Assembly (NCBI GenBank): GCA_002238445.1
Contig: MPML01000019.1
Coordinates: 1-64,000 of the forward strand
Direction of reading: 5' to 3'
DNA from: Caldilineaceae bacterium bin5
Lineage (GTDB): Bacteria; Chloroflexota; Anaerolineae; Caldilineales; Caldilineaceae
DNA: 64,000 nt
The translations under genes were made by a program, and so were the position numbers. The notes below the pieces were generated by a model. That model saw only the letters and a program-made list of their open reading frames with translations, did no database searches and had not been told where the DNA came from. Of this stretch, positions 40,025 through 49,316 are shown one piece after another. Within the stretch, counting starts at the first letter, position 1; every line of letters starts with the position of its first letter.

Positions 40025-41626
40025 CTACGTCAGATAATCGTAGGCAATTAGTGTGAGAAACTCCACAAACTCGTCGGTTAGAATCAGTTGGTCCAGAATC
40101 TCAGCCGCCTCTTCCAACCGGCCCGGGCCAAATTCTCCAAGCTTCTTCAACTCCTCTTCACGGATCTGCTTGTACAGCTCGCGCGTGATCGTCCTCCCAT
40201 CCTCCAACTTGGCCCCGTGGCGAATCCACTGCCAGATCTGCGAACGCGAAATCTCGGCCGTAGCCGCGTCTTCCATCAGGTTGTAGATGGCCGCGGCGCC
40301 GATTCCCAGCAGCCACGCGTTCAAATATTGCAGCGAGACATCCACATTCGTCCGCAGGCCGCTCTCCGTAATCGTACCCCCTTCTACGCCTACGTCGACG
40401 ATCTCTGCCGCCGTAACTGCCACATCCTCTCGCATCTTGTGCTTCTGGTGCGGCGCGCCGCCGGTGGCCTCTTCGAATATCCCGCGCGCAAGCGGCACCA
40501 GATCGGGATGCGCCACCCATGTGCCATCGCAGCCGTCACCCGATTCACGTACTTTATCCGCCCGCACCTTTGCCAGAGCCTCCTCGTTTATCTCAGGATC
40601 TCGCCGGCTGGGTATGAACGCGGCCATGCCGCCGATCGCATGCGCGCCCCTCTTATGACACGTGCGCACCAGGAGTTCAGTGTAAGCTCGCATAAACGGC
40701 GTTGTCATCGTAACCTGCGCCCGCTCCGGCAGGAGCGTGTCGGGATTGTTGGGGAACTTCTTGATCGCGCTGAAAATATAGTCCCACCTGCCCGCGTTCA
40801 GCCCTGCCGAATATTCCCGCAGCTCATACAGAATCTCTTCCATTTCCAACGCAGCCAGAATCGTCTCAATCAGTACCGTCGCCCGGAAGGACCCGTGAAC
40901 AATGCCCAGCGCCGCCTCTGCGTGTGCGAACACGTCGGCCCACAGTCGCGCCTCCAGGTGACTCTCCAACTTGGGAAGATAAAAGTAGCAGGCGCTGCCC
41001 TGCCGCTGCCTTTCCGCCGCATTGTGAAAAACATACAGTCCCACATCGAATAGACTGGCAGAGATAGGATCGCCATTCACCAATACATTCTTCTCCACCA
41101 GGTGCCAGCCGCGCGGCCTGACCAAAAGCGCCGCAATCTCATCATTGAGTTCGTAGACCCGCCCCCTGGCCTCATCCTCAAGCCGAATCTGCCGCCGCAC
41201 CGCGTCGTACAAATTCAGCTGCCCCTCCACACAGTTCGCCCAAGTCGGAGAGTTGGCGTCCTCAAAATCCGCCATAAAGACGTCCGCGCCCGAATTGAGC
41301 GCATTGATCACCATCTTGCGATCGACCGGACCGGTGATTTCAGCCCAGCGCTTTTGCAAGTCATCCGGCGTGTCTGCCACCTGCCAGTCGCTGCTCCGCA
41401 CACCCTCTGTTTCTGACAGGAAACCTGGCGTCTCGCCTGCGTCTATTCGAGCCTGTCGCGTCGCACGCGCCGCCAGCAACGCCTGGCGCCTGCCATCAAA
41501 CGCCTCGTGCAACTCTGCAATGAAGGCAAGCGCCTCAGTTGTCAGAATCTTTTCCGAAGCAGGAAGGTTCTCGCCGGTAACCTGCACATCCACCTGTTTT
41601 TGCACGCGTTCATTCTCCCGTGACAT
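40025..41626 (-). CDS. aceB: Malate synthase A
   Basis: Glyoxylate-shunt enzyme of 533 residues that condenses glyoxylate with acetyl-CoA to malate. Signature blocks: [14 protein letters not shown] near 112-125, [17 protein letters not shown] in the middle, [15 protein letters not shown] and [22 protein letters not shown] precedes the ATG. Isocitrate lyase, its usual partner, is not within this window. The gene is flanked by repeats on its upstream side. Confidence 0.95.
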   Translation of the reverse strand: MSRENERVQKQVDVQVTGENLPASEKILTTEALAFIAELHEAFDGRRQALLAARATRQARIDAGETPGFLSETEGVRSSDWQVADTPDDLQKRWAEITGPVDRKMVINALNSGADVFMADFEDANSPTWANCVEGQLNLYDAVRRQIRLEDEARGRVYELNDEIAALLVRPRGWHLVEKNVLVNGDPISASLFDVGLYVFHNAAERQRQGSACYFYLPKLESHLEARLWADVFAHAEAALGIVHGSFRATVLIETILAALEMEEILYELREYSAGLNAGRWDYIFSAIKKFPNNPDTLLPERAQVTMTTPFMRAYTELLVRTCHKRGAHAIGGMAAFIPSRRDPEINEEALAKVRADKVRESGDGCDGTWVAHPDLVPLARGIFEEATGGAPHQKHKMREDVAVTAAEIVDVGVEGGTITESGLRTNVDVSLQYLNAWLLGIGAAAIYNLMEDAATAEISRSQIWQWIRHGAKLEDGRTITRELYKQIREEELKKLGEFGPGRLEEAAEILDQLILTDEFVEFLTLIAYDYLT

Positions 41627-41775
41627 GGAGCGCTCCTTGTGTGAAAGGGAAAAGGAAAGAGGTACTGCCTTAGCATACCCAGATCACGAAAAGTCGTCAA
41701 TACTGCCACCCGCACACACGCTCTTCCCTCCTGGTCTTACTCTGACTCCCCGCACCTCCCAACTCTCCTTAGCAT

Positions 41776-41835
41776 ATGGGCGGTCGGGCCTTCGGCCCTC
41801 CCTTGTGCAGGGGCTGCGCCCCCGCAACGCCCCCC
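41776..41835 (+). repeat. GC-rich two-hairpin repeat (module A), copy 2
   Basis: Nearly identical to 7780-7840 over about 58 bases, including both palindromes GGGCCTTCGGCCC and GGGGCTGCGCCCC. The bases after it (TACAAAA) match those after copy 3 but not copy 1. Confidence 0.85.
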
Positions 41836-42092
41836 TACAAAAACATGCCTCCCCTGCGTAGTGCCTGTCCCGGGCCTTCACGCACGATCGACGGTACGAA
41901 GCAGTCCCAGCGGATCACTGCGCCCGCCGCCGGTGGAATACTGTTTTCTGCCCGGTCTCTGGCAGGAAGACGACTGTACACCCTGGTAGAGCCGCATTCA
42001 GAACCTGTTCAACATCGTCCCATATCTCTTTAGTCACTGTTCAAACAACGTGCCCGTTGGAAATCCGAGACAGACCCAACGCACGCACTATT

Positions 42093-42121
42093 TTGACCAT
42101 ACAAGACGCAAAGATTAGTAT
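42093..42121 (+). promoter_or_regulatory. Promoter of the PEP-synthase-like gene
   Basis: TTGACC at 42093-42098, a 17-base spacer and TAGTAT at 42116-42121, giving a leader of about 150 bases. Confidence 0.5.
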
Positions 42122-42279
42122 ATCGGCGAGCTCTCTGGAAGATCCAACACTCTTCAGACGCCGCCTGCCCGATATACTGCGTCTGCAGCCTGCTAACGTA
42201 CATGCAACGCCTCTGACGGCTCAGGTCCGCAAATCGTATCTGGACAGAGCGGCGGCGAAAAGAGATCGCAGACCATCCC

Positions 42280-44997
42280 ATGACTGCCAACGCCAACGCA
42301 CATCAGAATGGAATCAGTTCCTTCTGTTTACCATTGAACACGCCTGACCCTTCGCTTTCCACGGTAGGTGGCAAAGCCCTGAATCTGGCCAGACTGACGT
42401 GCGCCGGATTCCCTGTCCCCACGGGATTCATCCTCACCACAGACGGGTACAATCACCACATTGACAAGGCAGGACTGACAGGCTGGATGGCCGCCGAAGC
42501 CAGTGCGATTGACGCCGCCGACCCGGTCGCATTGTCGGCTCTCTCTGACAGACTGCGCGCCCGCCTGCGGACCGAAGACATACCTGAAGAGGTAGCTGCC
42601 CAGATTCGTTCGGCCTATACGGGGCTGGGCCGGCCGCCGGCAGCGGTCCGCTCTTCCGCCACCGCCGAGGACCTGCCCGGAATGTCATTCGCAGGCCAGC
42701 AGGATACTTTCCTCAATGTCGTGGGAGACGAAGCCTTGCTGCGCGCTGTCGTGGAATGCTGGAGCAGCCTGTGGACCGCCCGCGCCATTGCCTATCGAAC
42801 GCGCAATAACATCGACCACGCAGCAGTCTCGCTGGCAGTCGTCGTCCAGGAAATGGTTCAGAGCGAAACTTCAGGCGTCCTCTTCACCGCCAACCCCTTG
42901 ACCGGCCGCCGTGACGAAACCGTTATCGACGCAACCTTCGGCTTGGGCGAAGCGCTCGTAAGCGGGCAGGTGGAGCCAGACCACTACGTCGTCGAGACCG
43001 ACTCTGGCAAGATCCTCCGGAAACAGCTTGGCGCCAAGGCAACCGTCGTCCGCGGGCTTGCTGGCGGCGGCGTCGAAGAGACGGAGGACGAGCGCCGCTC
43101 GGAGCAGGCGCTCTCAGACGAACAGATCGCGAGATTGACCGAATCGGGCCAGCGGGTTGCTGACCTGTACGGCGACCCTCAGGACATCGAATGGGCTTTC
43201 GCAGAGGACAACCTATTTATTTTGCAGTCTCGCCCAATCACCTCACTCTTCCCTCTGCCGAAACCGGTTGACGACGCCGATTTGAATGTGTTCATCTCCC
43301 TGGGCGCCATCCAAGGCGTGCTGGGTCCGTTCACCCCCCTGGGCATGGACCTGCTCCGCGGCCTCTTCGCCGGCATCGCCCAAATCTTCTCGTTTAAGGC
43401 CACACTATATGAGCAGTCCATCTTGCACTCCGCAGCCGACCGTCCCTGGATCGCGGTCGCCGGCGCATTGCGCAATCCAATCGGCCGCCTCATATTTCAC
43501 CGCGTCCTGCCCATGGTCGAGCCCGGCGCGGCGCAGAGCATTCGCGAACTGATCTCCGACACCAGATTGGAGCAGTCCCCATTCAACCCGCGTTCCTTTG
43601 CCAGGGCCGCTCCCCTCCTCTCCAGAGTGCTGAAGTCAGCCTTTCGCGCCTTTCTCGATCCGGAACTGTTCGCGCAGGCCACCAGTGATGCCGCCGAGGC
43701 ACACATCGCCTCAGTTGACAGTAGAGCGCATAATGCCCGCACACTCGACCAGCGCATCGATCTGTGCGAATGGCTTTGCTACAACGCTCTGTTTCCCGTC
43801 CTTCTGCCGCTCTTCATCCCGCCCATCATCGTTGGCTACGCTTCGCTCGGCATACTCAGTCGGCTCGCCGCCATCCTGGCGCCTTTGCGTTCAGATATCT
43901 CGCCCCAGTTGGCGCTTGACCTCACCCGAAGTCTCCCCAATAACGTCACCACTGAAATGGACCTGGAGCTGTGGCAGGTGGCGAAGCGGATCGGTGAGGA
44001 CCCTGCCGCCTCCGCCGCATTTGTCGCCGCCGACCCGGAGGCACTCGCCCTGGAATACCACAAGAAGGAGATGCCGGTACACATTCAAGCAGCCTTGACG
44101 GCATTCCTGAACCGGTACGGTATGCGCGGCCTCGCTGAGCTCGACTTAGGCCGGCCGCGCTGGCGCGAACAGCCGCTCCCGATCATTCGCGCACTGCAAA
44201 GCTACCTATCCATTGCCGACGAAAGCGCCGCGCCTGACACCGTGTTTCAGCAGGGGCAGCAGGCCGCCTTACAAGCGGAGGATCGCCTGGCAAACGCGGC
44301 CGCTGAGACTTTGAACAGTCCCTTGGCAGGATGGCTCGTTCGCCGGCTTTCGATACGGGTCCGCGCCCTCGCGGGCCTCCGCGAAAGCCCCAAGTTTACC
44401 TTGATTCGTATCGCGTCTATTGCGCGCAGCCTGCTCCTGGAAAGCGGCAGAGAACTCGTCGACAACGGTGTTTTGGAACAAGCCGACGACCTCTTCTTTT
44501 TGACGATGCGGGAACTGAAAACGTTGGCAATGAACGCCCCCGGGGACTGGCAGAGACTGGTGCGGGCGAGGAGGGAAACCTATCGAAACGAAATGCGCCG
44601 CCAGCCCATCCCCCGTCTCCTCCTCAGTGACGGCACCGCCTTCTTTGCTGGACTTTCGCCAGGCGAAGGCGCAGACGAAAATATGCTCGTCGGCTCAGGC
44701 GTTTCACCGGGCTTTGTCGAGGGAACTGTGCGCGTTGTCTTCGACCCGCTGGAAGCCGCGCTTCAACCTGGCGACATCCTCGTCTGTCCCGGCACCGATC
44801 CTTCCTGGACGCCCCTCTTCCTCGCCGCCGGCGGGCTGGTGATGGAAGTGGGAGGCATGATGACACACGGTTCCGTCGTCGCCCGCGAATACGGGATCCC
44901 GGCAGTCGCTGGCGTGGACCGTGCAACCGATCGGCTGAAGACAGGCCAGAAAGTGCGTGTCGACGGCGGCAGCGGCAAGATTGAGTTACTGGATTGA
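42280..44997 (+). CDS. PEP synthase-like/rifampicin phosphotransferase-type protein
   Basis: Protein of 905 residues. An N-terminal ATP-grasp-type nucleotide-binding domain (about 10-325) holds VGGKALNLARL, VRSSATAEDLPGMSFAGQQDT and IEWAFAEDNLFILQSRPIT. A long helical middle (about 340-790) is followed by the mobile phosphohistidine domain with GGMMTHGSVVAREYG (His863). The C-terminal TIM barrel that binds PEP or pyruvate in true PEP synthase is missing. This ATP-domain/middle/His-domain plan is that of rifampicin phosphotransferases and of uncharacterised dikinases. The acceptor substrate is unknown. Confidence 0.8.
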   Translation: MTANANAHQNGISSFCLPLNTPDPSLSTVGGKALNLARLTCAGFPVPTGFILTTDGYNHHIDKAGLTGWMAAEASAIDAADPVALSALSDRLRARLRTEDIPEEVAAQIRSAYTGLGRPPAAVRSSATAEDLPGMSFAGQQDTFLNVVGDEALLRAVVECWSSLWTARAIAYRTRNNIDHAAVSLAVVVQEMVQSETSGVLFTANPLTGRRDETVIDATFGLGEALVSGQVEPDHYVVETDSGKILRKQLGAKATVVRGLAGGGVEETEDERRSEQALSDEQIARLTESGQRVADLYGDPQDIEWAFAEDNLFILQSRPITSLFPLPKPVDDADLNVFISLGAIQGVLGPFTPLGMDLLRGLFAGIAQIFSFKATLYEQSILHSAADRPWIAVAGALRNPIGRLIFHRVLPMVEPGAAQSIRELISDTRLEQSPFNPRSFARAAPLLSRVLKSAFRAFLDPELFAQATSDAAEAHIASVDSRAHNARTLDQRIDLCEWLCYNALFPVLLPLFIPPIIVGYASLGILSRLAAILAPLRSDISPQLALDLTRSLPNNVTTEMDLELWQVAKRIGEDPAASAAFVAADPEALALEYHKKEMPVHIQAALTAFLNRYGMRGLAELDLGRPRWREQPLPIIRALQSYLSIADESAAPDTVFQQGQQAALQAEDRLANAAAETLNSPLAGWLVRRLSIRVRALAGLRESPKFTLIRIASIARSLLLESGRELVDNGVLEQADDLFFLTMRELKTLAMNAPGDWQRLVRARRETYRNEMRRQPIPRLLLSDGTAFFAGLSPGEGADENMLVGSGVSPGFVEGTVRVVFDPLEAALQPGDILVCPGTDPSWTPLFLAAGGLVMEVGGMMTHGSVVAREYGIPAVAGVDRATDRLKTGQKVRVDGGSGKIELLD

Positions 44998-45026
44998 AGC
45001 TGAGATGGAAGGTCCGTGGGCTGGCT

Positions 45027-45968
45027 TCAACTGCCATTGGCCGAGCGTACCCGGCAAAAAATCCGATTGAGTCGGGAGGTCACCTCGGCCGGTAGAGGAG
45101 GTCTTAACAGCGAAGCCACATTTTCCTCCAAGTGCCGGACATTGCCCGTTCCCGTGAGAATTACGTCAAGTCCCGGCTCATGACGGCAGAACCTGTAGGC
45201 CGCCTCCGGCAGCGTCTTTGCATCGCTCTCTTCCAAGACCCAGTCCAGCGGCTCGAAAAGGTCAACAGCGTCAGTGTCAATCTCGCCGCTGCGGCGTAAG
45301 TCGACCAGGATCTCCCGCAACCGCGCCGGATTACTGAAAGCTCGCCTTACCGCAAACATGCATTCTGTGGCAATCCCATTCTCCTGCGTAGCCTCCAACA
45401 CAGCCCCTCGGGCCGTCTGATTCAGCATGTTAAAGCCGACCATTACCACGTCAAAGACATCGTCTTCAACGGCCTTTTTCAGAAGATCGTGTTCAAGGTC
45501 TTTGGCAAATCTTTCACTAACCGCCAAGTGTCGAATCTTCCCTTCTTTCTGCATATTCTGAAGCGCAGGCACAAGTTCATCCATCATATGCCTGTATTCT
45601 TCCATAGTCGGGCCATGAAAGTGAAAGACATCGATCATCTCCACGCCTAAACGCTTCAGGCTGGCTTCAACGCCGGCAACATACCCCTCAGCCGAAACTG
45701 GTTCGCCTTTATTGTTTGCCCCCTTTTTGGTCGAAATCACCAGGCTGTCCCTGTCAAAGTCCCGAATCGCCTTTCCTACAATCTCTTCGGTGCCATAGGC
45801 TTCAGCCGTATCAATATAATTGATTCCGAGTTCGAGCGCGCGCTGCACAACCTCGATCGAATCCCGCTCGCTGCTGCCCGCTCTGACACCCAACCTGCTG
45901 GGTCCTCCTGCTCCCAGGCCGGCAACGCTGACCCTCAAGCCCGTACGTCCGAAAGTCCTGTATTCCAT
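45027..45968 (-). CDS. Aldo/keto reductase
   Basis: NADPH-type reductase of 313 residues. MEYRTFGRTGLRVSVAGLG opens the barrel; the tetrad is readable as Asp53 and Tyr58 in NYIDTAEAYG, a lysine in STKKG (81-82) and a histidine in VFHFHGP (116-118). GGAGG sits 5 bases before the ATG at 45968; an earlier in-frame start at 46055 would add residues unlike the family. It converges with the PEP-synthase-like gene, leaving 29 bases between. Confidence 0.88.
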   Translation of the reverse strand: MEYRTFGRTGLRVSVAGLGAGGPSRLGVRAGSSERDSIEVVQRALELGINYIDTAEAYGTEEIVGKAIRDFDRDSLVISTKKGANNKGEPVSAEGYVAGVEASLKRLGVEMIDVFHFHGPTMEEYRHMMDELVPALQNMQKEGKIRHLAVSERFAKDLEHDLLKKAVEDDVFDVVMVGFNMLNQTARGAVLEATQENGIATECMFAVRRAFSNPARLREILVDLRRSGEIDTDAVDLFEPLDWVLEESDAKTLPEAAYRFCRHEPGLDVILTGTGNVRHLEENVASLLRPPLPAEVTSRLNRIFCRVRSANGS

Positions 45969-46067
45969 CCTTTCCTCCCGTTTCCGTTGCAACCGTTTGT
46001 CATAATTGCGGCCCAATTGTAACGCCCCTTGGCGGGCATCTGAAATCGTGCGCACTGCCCGCGCTCA

Positions 46068-46076
46068 TGCTATAAT
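46068..46076 (+). promoter_or_regulatory. Extended -10 promoter of the small membrane protein gene
   Basis: TGCTATAAT, the same nine bases as in front of era. It lies about 165 bases before the start codon of the 69-residue protein. Confidence 0.5.
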
Positions 46077-46242
46077 GGCCCCGATCGCATTTATGTCCTC
46101 CTCCCAGAGTGGACGGAGGCGATGCAGAGGCACTGATTCCCTGTCTACATTGCCTACGGTCGCCGGACTTGAAAAAAAGGTGGCTGCTCCCTACTTAAGG
46201 CAGCCGCCCAGAAATGACAAAACAGTAGAAGGAGTATCGCAA

Positions 46243-46452
46243 ATGGCCGAAGAAACAGAACTGCAAACAGAGGCCGTCGAACCTGTAGAAGCGAAAGCGC
46301 CGGTTGAGACTGCATCAGAACCCGAGCAGAACGACCGCCCCAATCCCCTTGCATTTGCCAGTTTTCTTCTGGGTGGCTGGGTAGCGACTATGATCGTATT
46401 CACCTTGTTCGCCGTAGTTGCCATGACCCTGGTTGGCATGGTAGCCGGCTAG
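46243..46452 (+). CDS. Small single-span membrane protein (69 aa)
   Basis: Acidic N terminus of about 38 residues rich in Glu, Ala, Pro and Val, then one membrane helix (about 41-68). I know no family for it. GGAG lies 8 bases before the ATG, and a strong extended -10 promoter stands upstream, so expression is likely. It stands between a reductase and the sugar-importer operon without clear operon mates. Confidence 0.6.
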   Translation: MAEETELQTEAVEPVEAKAPVETASEPEQNDRPNPLAFASFLLGGWVATMIVFTLFAVVAMTLVGMVAG

Positions 46453-46462
46453 CTCCGCTAAG

Positions 46463-46482
46463 GCCCTCCTTCGACTGAGGGC
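46463..46482 (+). terminator. Possible terminator hairpin
   Basis: GCCCTC pairs with GAGGGC around an 8-base loop, 10 bases after the stop codon. There is no clear T run. Confidence 0.4.
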
Positions 46483-46637
46483 GCGATCCGGTCCTTCCTC
46501 CATTTGGCTAATCTTACCAGTAGACTGGGGCATACCCGCCCCAGTCCACCTCTGGCGAAAGCGGCAGAGCGCATGCCGCGCGACAGCTTCATAAGCCTGA
46601 AAACTTGCCGCCAGCTTCACCCATAACATTCCCGTAG

Positions 46638-46658
46638 GGGCAGGCCTTGTGCCTGCCC
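46638..46658 (+). repeat. Strong intergenic stem-loop
   Basis: GGGCAGGC and GCCTGCCC pair over 8 bp around CTTGT. Elements of this form are common as dispersed intergenic hairpins in environmental genomes; only one copy is seen in this window. Confidence 0.5.
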
Positions 46659-46827
46659 TTTCCCCCCTCAGCCACTATCGCTGCCAGCTTCAACCTATAC
46701 ACTCCCATAGCCCCTGCCCCGTGTCTCTCCAAAAGCCGGTAACCAATCCCCTCCGCTGCCGGCACATTCTCCCCGGCCGACTGTTCCCACCCCATATTTG
46801 GATTGCACACCCCCACAAAAAAGCGGT

Positions 46828-46857
46828 TTGCATTTAGGAGAATACTCCTGTTATAAT
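46828..46857 (+). promoter_or_regulatory. Promoter of the sugar-importer operon
   Basis: TTGCAT at 46828-46833, an 18-base spacer and TATAAT at 46852-46857 preceded by TGT (extended -10). The spacer carries a palindrome. The first gene starts about 460 bases further on. Confidence 0.6.
46836..46849. promoter_or_regulatory. Palindrome inside the promoter, likely operator
   Basis: AGGAG-AATA-CTCCT, a perfect 5-bp inverted repeat between -35 and -10. A repressor bound here would exclude RNA polymerase. No regulator gene is close by. Confidence 0.5.
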
Positions 46858-47324
46858 CTGCCCGTCAGGACTTGATATAAGCCTTTTCTTCCCCACGGAA
46901 CATTTAGAAAGGCACCCATCAAGAGAGTCAGTTGCGGCACACGTTCTGGTGAATTTAACGCCTGCGCCTAGCCATCCTGCCAGACGCTAACAATGTATCG
47001 GACAACTGAACATAAGATCAGGTTACAATTCCAATCCTGGCAGTTGGAGGATCGGACCGAAGAATTCTAAAATGCGAACGTTCTCAAGAACACGGACTCA
47101 ACCCTGAAGTCTGAGTCTGACAGCGTTTCGCAGCTCATTCGGCACTACCACTTCTGCCGAAGCATAGCATTTGGGTCAACAGCCTCTCCTGAATGCATGC
47201 ATCATCATAAGTACTGCTTTGCAGCGCCTTCGCAATACCTGGGAATCATCGAATCACCTCGACTTGTTAAACGGGGGCGCCCACCTTAAAGTTCGGGCAG
47301 TGAACAGGGAGCAGTCAGCCACCT

Positions 47325-49316
47325 ATGACGAAAAAGATTTATGCCTATGGGATGGACGGTTTCGTCACCCCCATGATGAAGTACTTTGCCGCCGAAGGAT
47401 GCCTGCCGAACTTTAGTCGCCTCCTCAACGAAGGAACCGTCAATGAGACCTATCCCTCCTTCCCCGTCTGGACGCCCACCAACTGGGCCACCCTCTCCAC
47501 TGGCGCCCACACCGGCACGCACAGCGTCCCAACCTGGCAGACCGTAATTGAGCGCAAGTCAGACCCCAACGACAGAGACGTGTCCGTCAGCAGCTTTGAC
47601 GGCCGCGCCAACAATGCCGAACGCATTTGGAACGCACTGGAGCGCGCCGGTCTCAAGGGCGTCGCCGTTCACTACCCCGGTGCCCATCCTTCGGGCGTGG
47701 AAATCGGTTACGTTGTCGACGGTTTCGGGTCTCCCGGGCACAACAGCACTGAATTTGAAGTTGCCGCCGCCCAGGCCTACACGACCGATGCCTCCAAGGC
47801 AAGCGATGTTGCTATGGCTCACGACGGCTCCGCGATTTCCGGTCCCCGCAGCGTCGAGCCAATCCCCCCCATGGCCGCCGCCGACAACTGGACCAACCTG
47901 CCATCCAGTGCCTCGCCGCCGCTTGCAACCAGCTTCACAGTCAACGCCCGCCTCGGTGGCGATGCAAACGAATTCCATCTGCTTGCCCTTGACAGCAGCG
48001 GCGCCGGCTACGACCGCGTCCTGATCTGCCGCACCCGCGACGGCAACGACGTCGTCGCCGCCTCCAATCTGGGCGAATGGAGCGGTTGGGCCATCGAACA
48101 GTTTCGCATCGACGGCAATGATCAACAGGCCTCCGTCCGCTTCAAGCTGATGGAGCTGGCCCCGGATGGCACACGCCTCAAGCTCTACCGTACCCAGATT
48201 ACCTATACCAACGGCTTTACCTACGGGGACGCCGAACTCGAAGCCGAGTTGATCGAGCGCTTCGGCCCCTACCAGGAACATGCCTCCATGACCCCCTACA
48301 CGTCAGGCATGATCGACTTCGATACCGCCCTCGAAGAGTGCGAATACCAGGGACTCTGGTTCGCCAACGTCGCCAACTACATGCTCCACGAAAAAGACTG
48401 CGCCTACTTCACCTGCCACTGGCACCTGTATGACTATCTCAATCATATCCACCTGGCTGACGTCGATCCGGCCTGTCCCGGTTTCAATCCCGATACCAAT
48501 GAGAAATACCTGGACTACTTCCGCCGCACCTACCTGGTCGGCGACCGCGTCCTGGGCCTCATGTACGAGGCGGCCGACAAGGCCAACCGCAACGGCGGCG
48601 AAGTCTATGTCGGCATAATCTCAGATCACGGCGCAGTCCCGGACGTCCGCATCGCCAACCTTCGACAGTTCCTGTGCGACAAGGGTTTCCTCGTCCTGAA
48701 GAATGGCGGCGAGGACGCGATCGCCCAGGACCTTGACCCCCCACCCGAAAATATCGACTGGGACCGGACCAAAGCCTTCCTCGCACGGCGCGGTTTCGAC
48801 ATAACGATCAACGCCGAACCTGGCCCGGCATTCGACAAAATTGAGCGCGAGCTTCTTACCGCCCTCCGCACCTGGATCGACGAAGAGACCGGCAACACAG
48901 TAGTCGCCATCGCCCTGCCCAAACGCGACGCCTACCTGCTCGGCCAGTGGGGAGACGAATGCGGCGACGTCATCTTCGCTTGGGATCACAACTATGTAAG
49001 CGGTTACTACGTGCAATGGCACGGGATCGAAGGCGGCGGAAATGTCGGCGCTCCCCTCGTGTACGGCGCCCATCACGGCGGTTTCATCCCAACCGAAAAC
49101 GGTTTCTCCTCCACCTTCGGCTCCTTCTTCCTCGACGGGCCCGGCCTGAAGAAGGGCTACCAACGACCCGTCGACCGCCTGGGCTACATCCACGCCGTCG
49201 ACGTAGTCCCCACTTTCTGCCACATCCTGGGCGTAGATCCCCCCGCACAAGCCCAGGGCACAGTGGCGCGCGATCTGTACGAGGGACATGAAATGGTCAG
49301 GGAGAGGAAGAAGTGA
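47325..49316 (+). CDS. Alkaline phosphatase superfamily phosphodiesterase/phosphatase
   Basis: Protein of 663 residues with the two metal-site halves of the superfamily: an early Asp11 (YGMDGF), a Thr nucleophile region in WTPTNWATLSTG (49-60) and SDHGAVPD near 434-441. This matches the type I phosphodiesterase/nucleotide pyrophosphatase branch. There is no signal peptide, so it should act in the cytoplasm. As first gene of an operon with two sugar importers it may cleave a phosphate or phosphodiester from the imported compound. The start lacks a close ribosome binding site. Confidence 0.8.
   Translation: MTKKIYAYGMDGFVTPMMKYFAAEGCLPNFSRLLNEGTVNETYPSFPVWTPTNWATLSTGAHTGTHSVPTWQTVIERKSDPNDRDVSVSSFDGRANNAERIWNALERAGLKGVAVHYPGAHPSGVEIGYVVDGFGSPGHNSTEFEVAAAQAYTTDASKASDVAMAHDGSAISGPRSVEPIPPMAAADNWTNLPSSASPPLATSFTVNARLGGDANEFHLLALDSSGAGYDRVLICRTRDGNDVVAASNLGEWSGWAIEQFRIDGNDQQASVRFKLMELAPDGTRLKLYRTQITYTNGFTYGDAELEAELIERFGPYQEHASMTPYTSGMIDFDTALEECEYQGLWFANVANYMLHEKDCAYFTCHWHLYDYLNHIHLADVDPACPGFNPDTNEKYLDYFRRTYLVGDRVLGLMYEAADKANRNGGEVYVGIISDHGAVPDVRIANLRQFLCDKGFLVLKNGGEDAIAQDLDPPPENIDWDRTKAFLARRGFDITINAEPGPAFDKIERELLTALRTWIDEETGNTVVAIALPKRDAYLLGQWGDECGDVIFAWDHNYVSGYYVQWHGIEGGGNVGAPLVYGAHHGGFIPTENGFSSTFGSFFLDGPGLKKGYQRPVDRLGYIHAVDVVPTFCHILGVDPPAQAQGTVARDLYEGHEMVRERKK

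Larger units (their letters stand above)
41627..42279. other. Divergent intergenic region with a repeat copy
   Basis: 653 bases between the malate synthase gene (leftward) and the PEP-synthase-like gene (rightward). It contains the second module A repeat (41776-41835) and a promoter at 42093-42121. Other open frames here have no support. Confidence 0.6.
46453..47324. other. Long intergenic region before the sugar operon
   Basis: 872 bases. It contains a hairpin after the small membrane protein gene (46463-46482), a strong stem-loop repeat-like element (46638-46658), and a promoter with a palindrome (46828-46857), which gives a leader of about 460 bases to the phosphatase-like gene. I see no known riboswitch in that leader and no supported gene. 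Confidence 0.6.
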
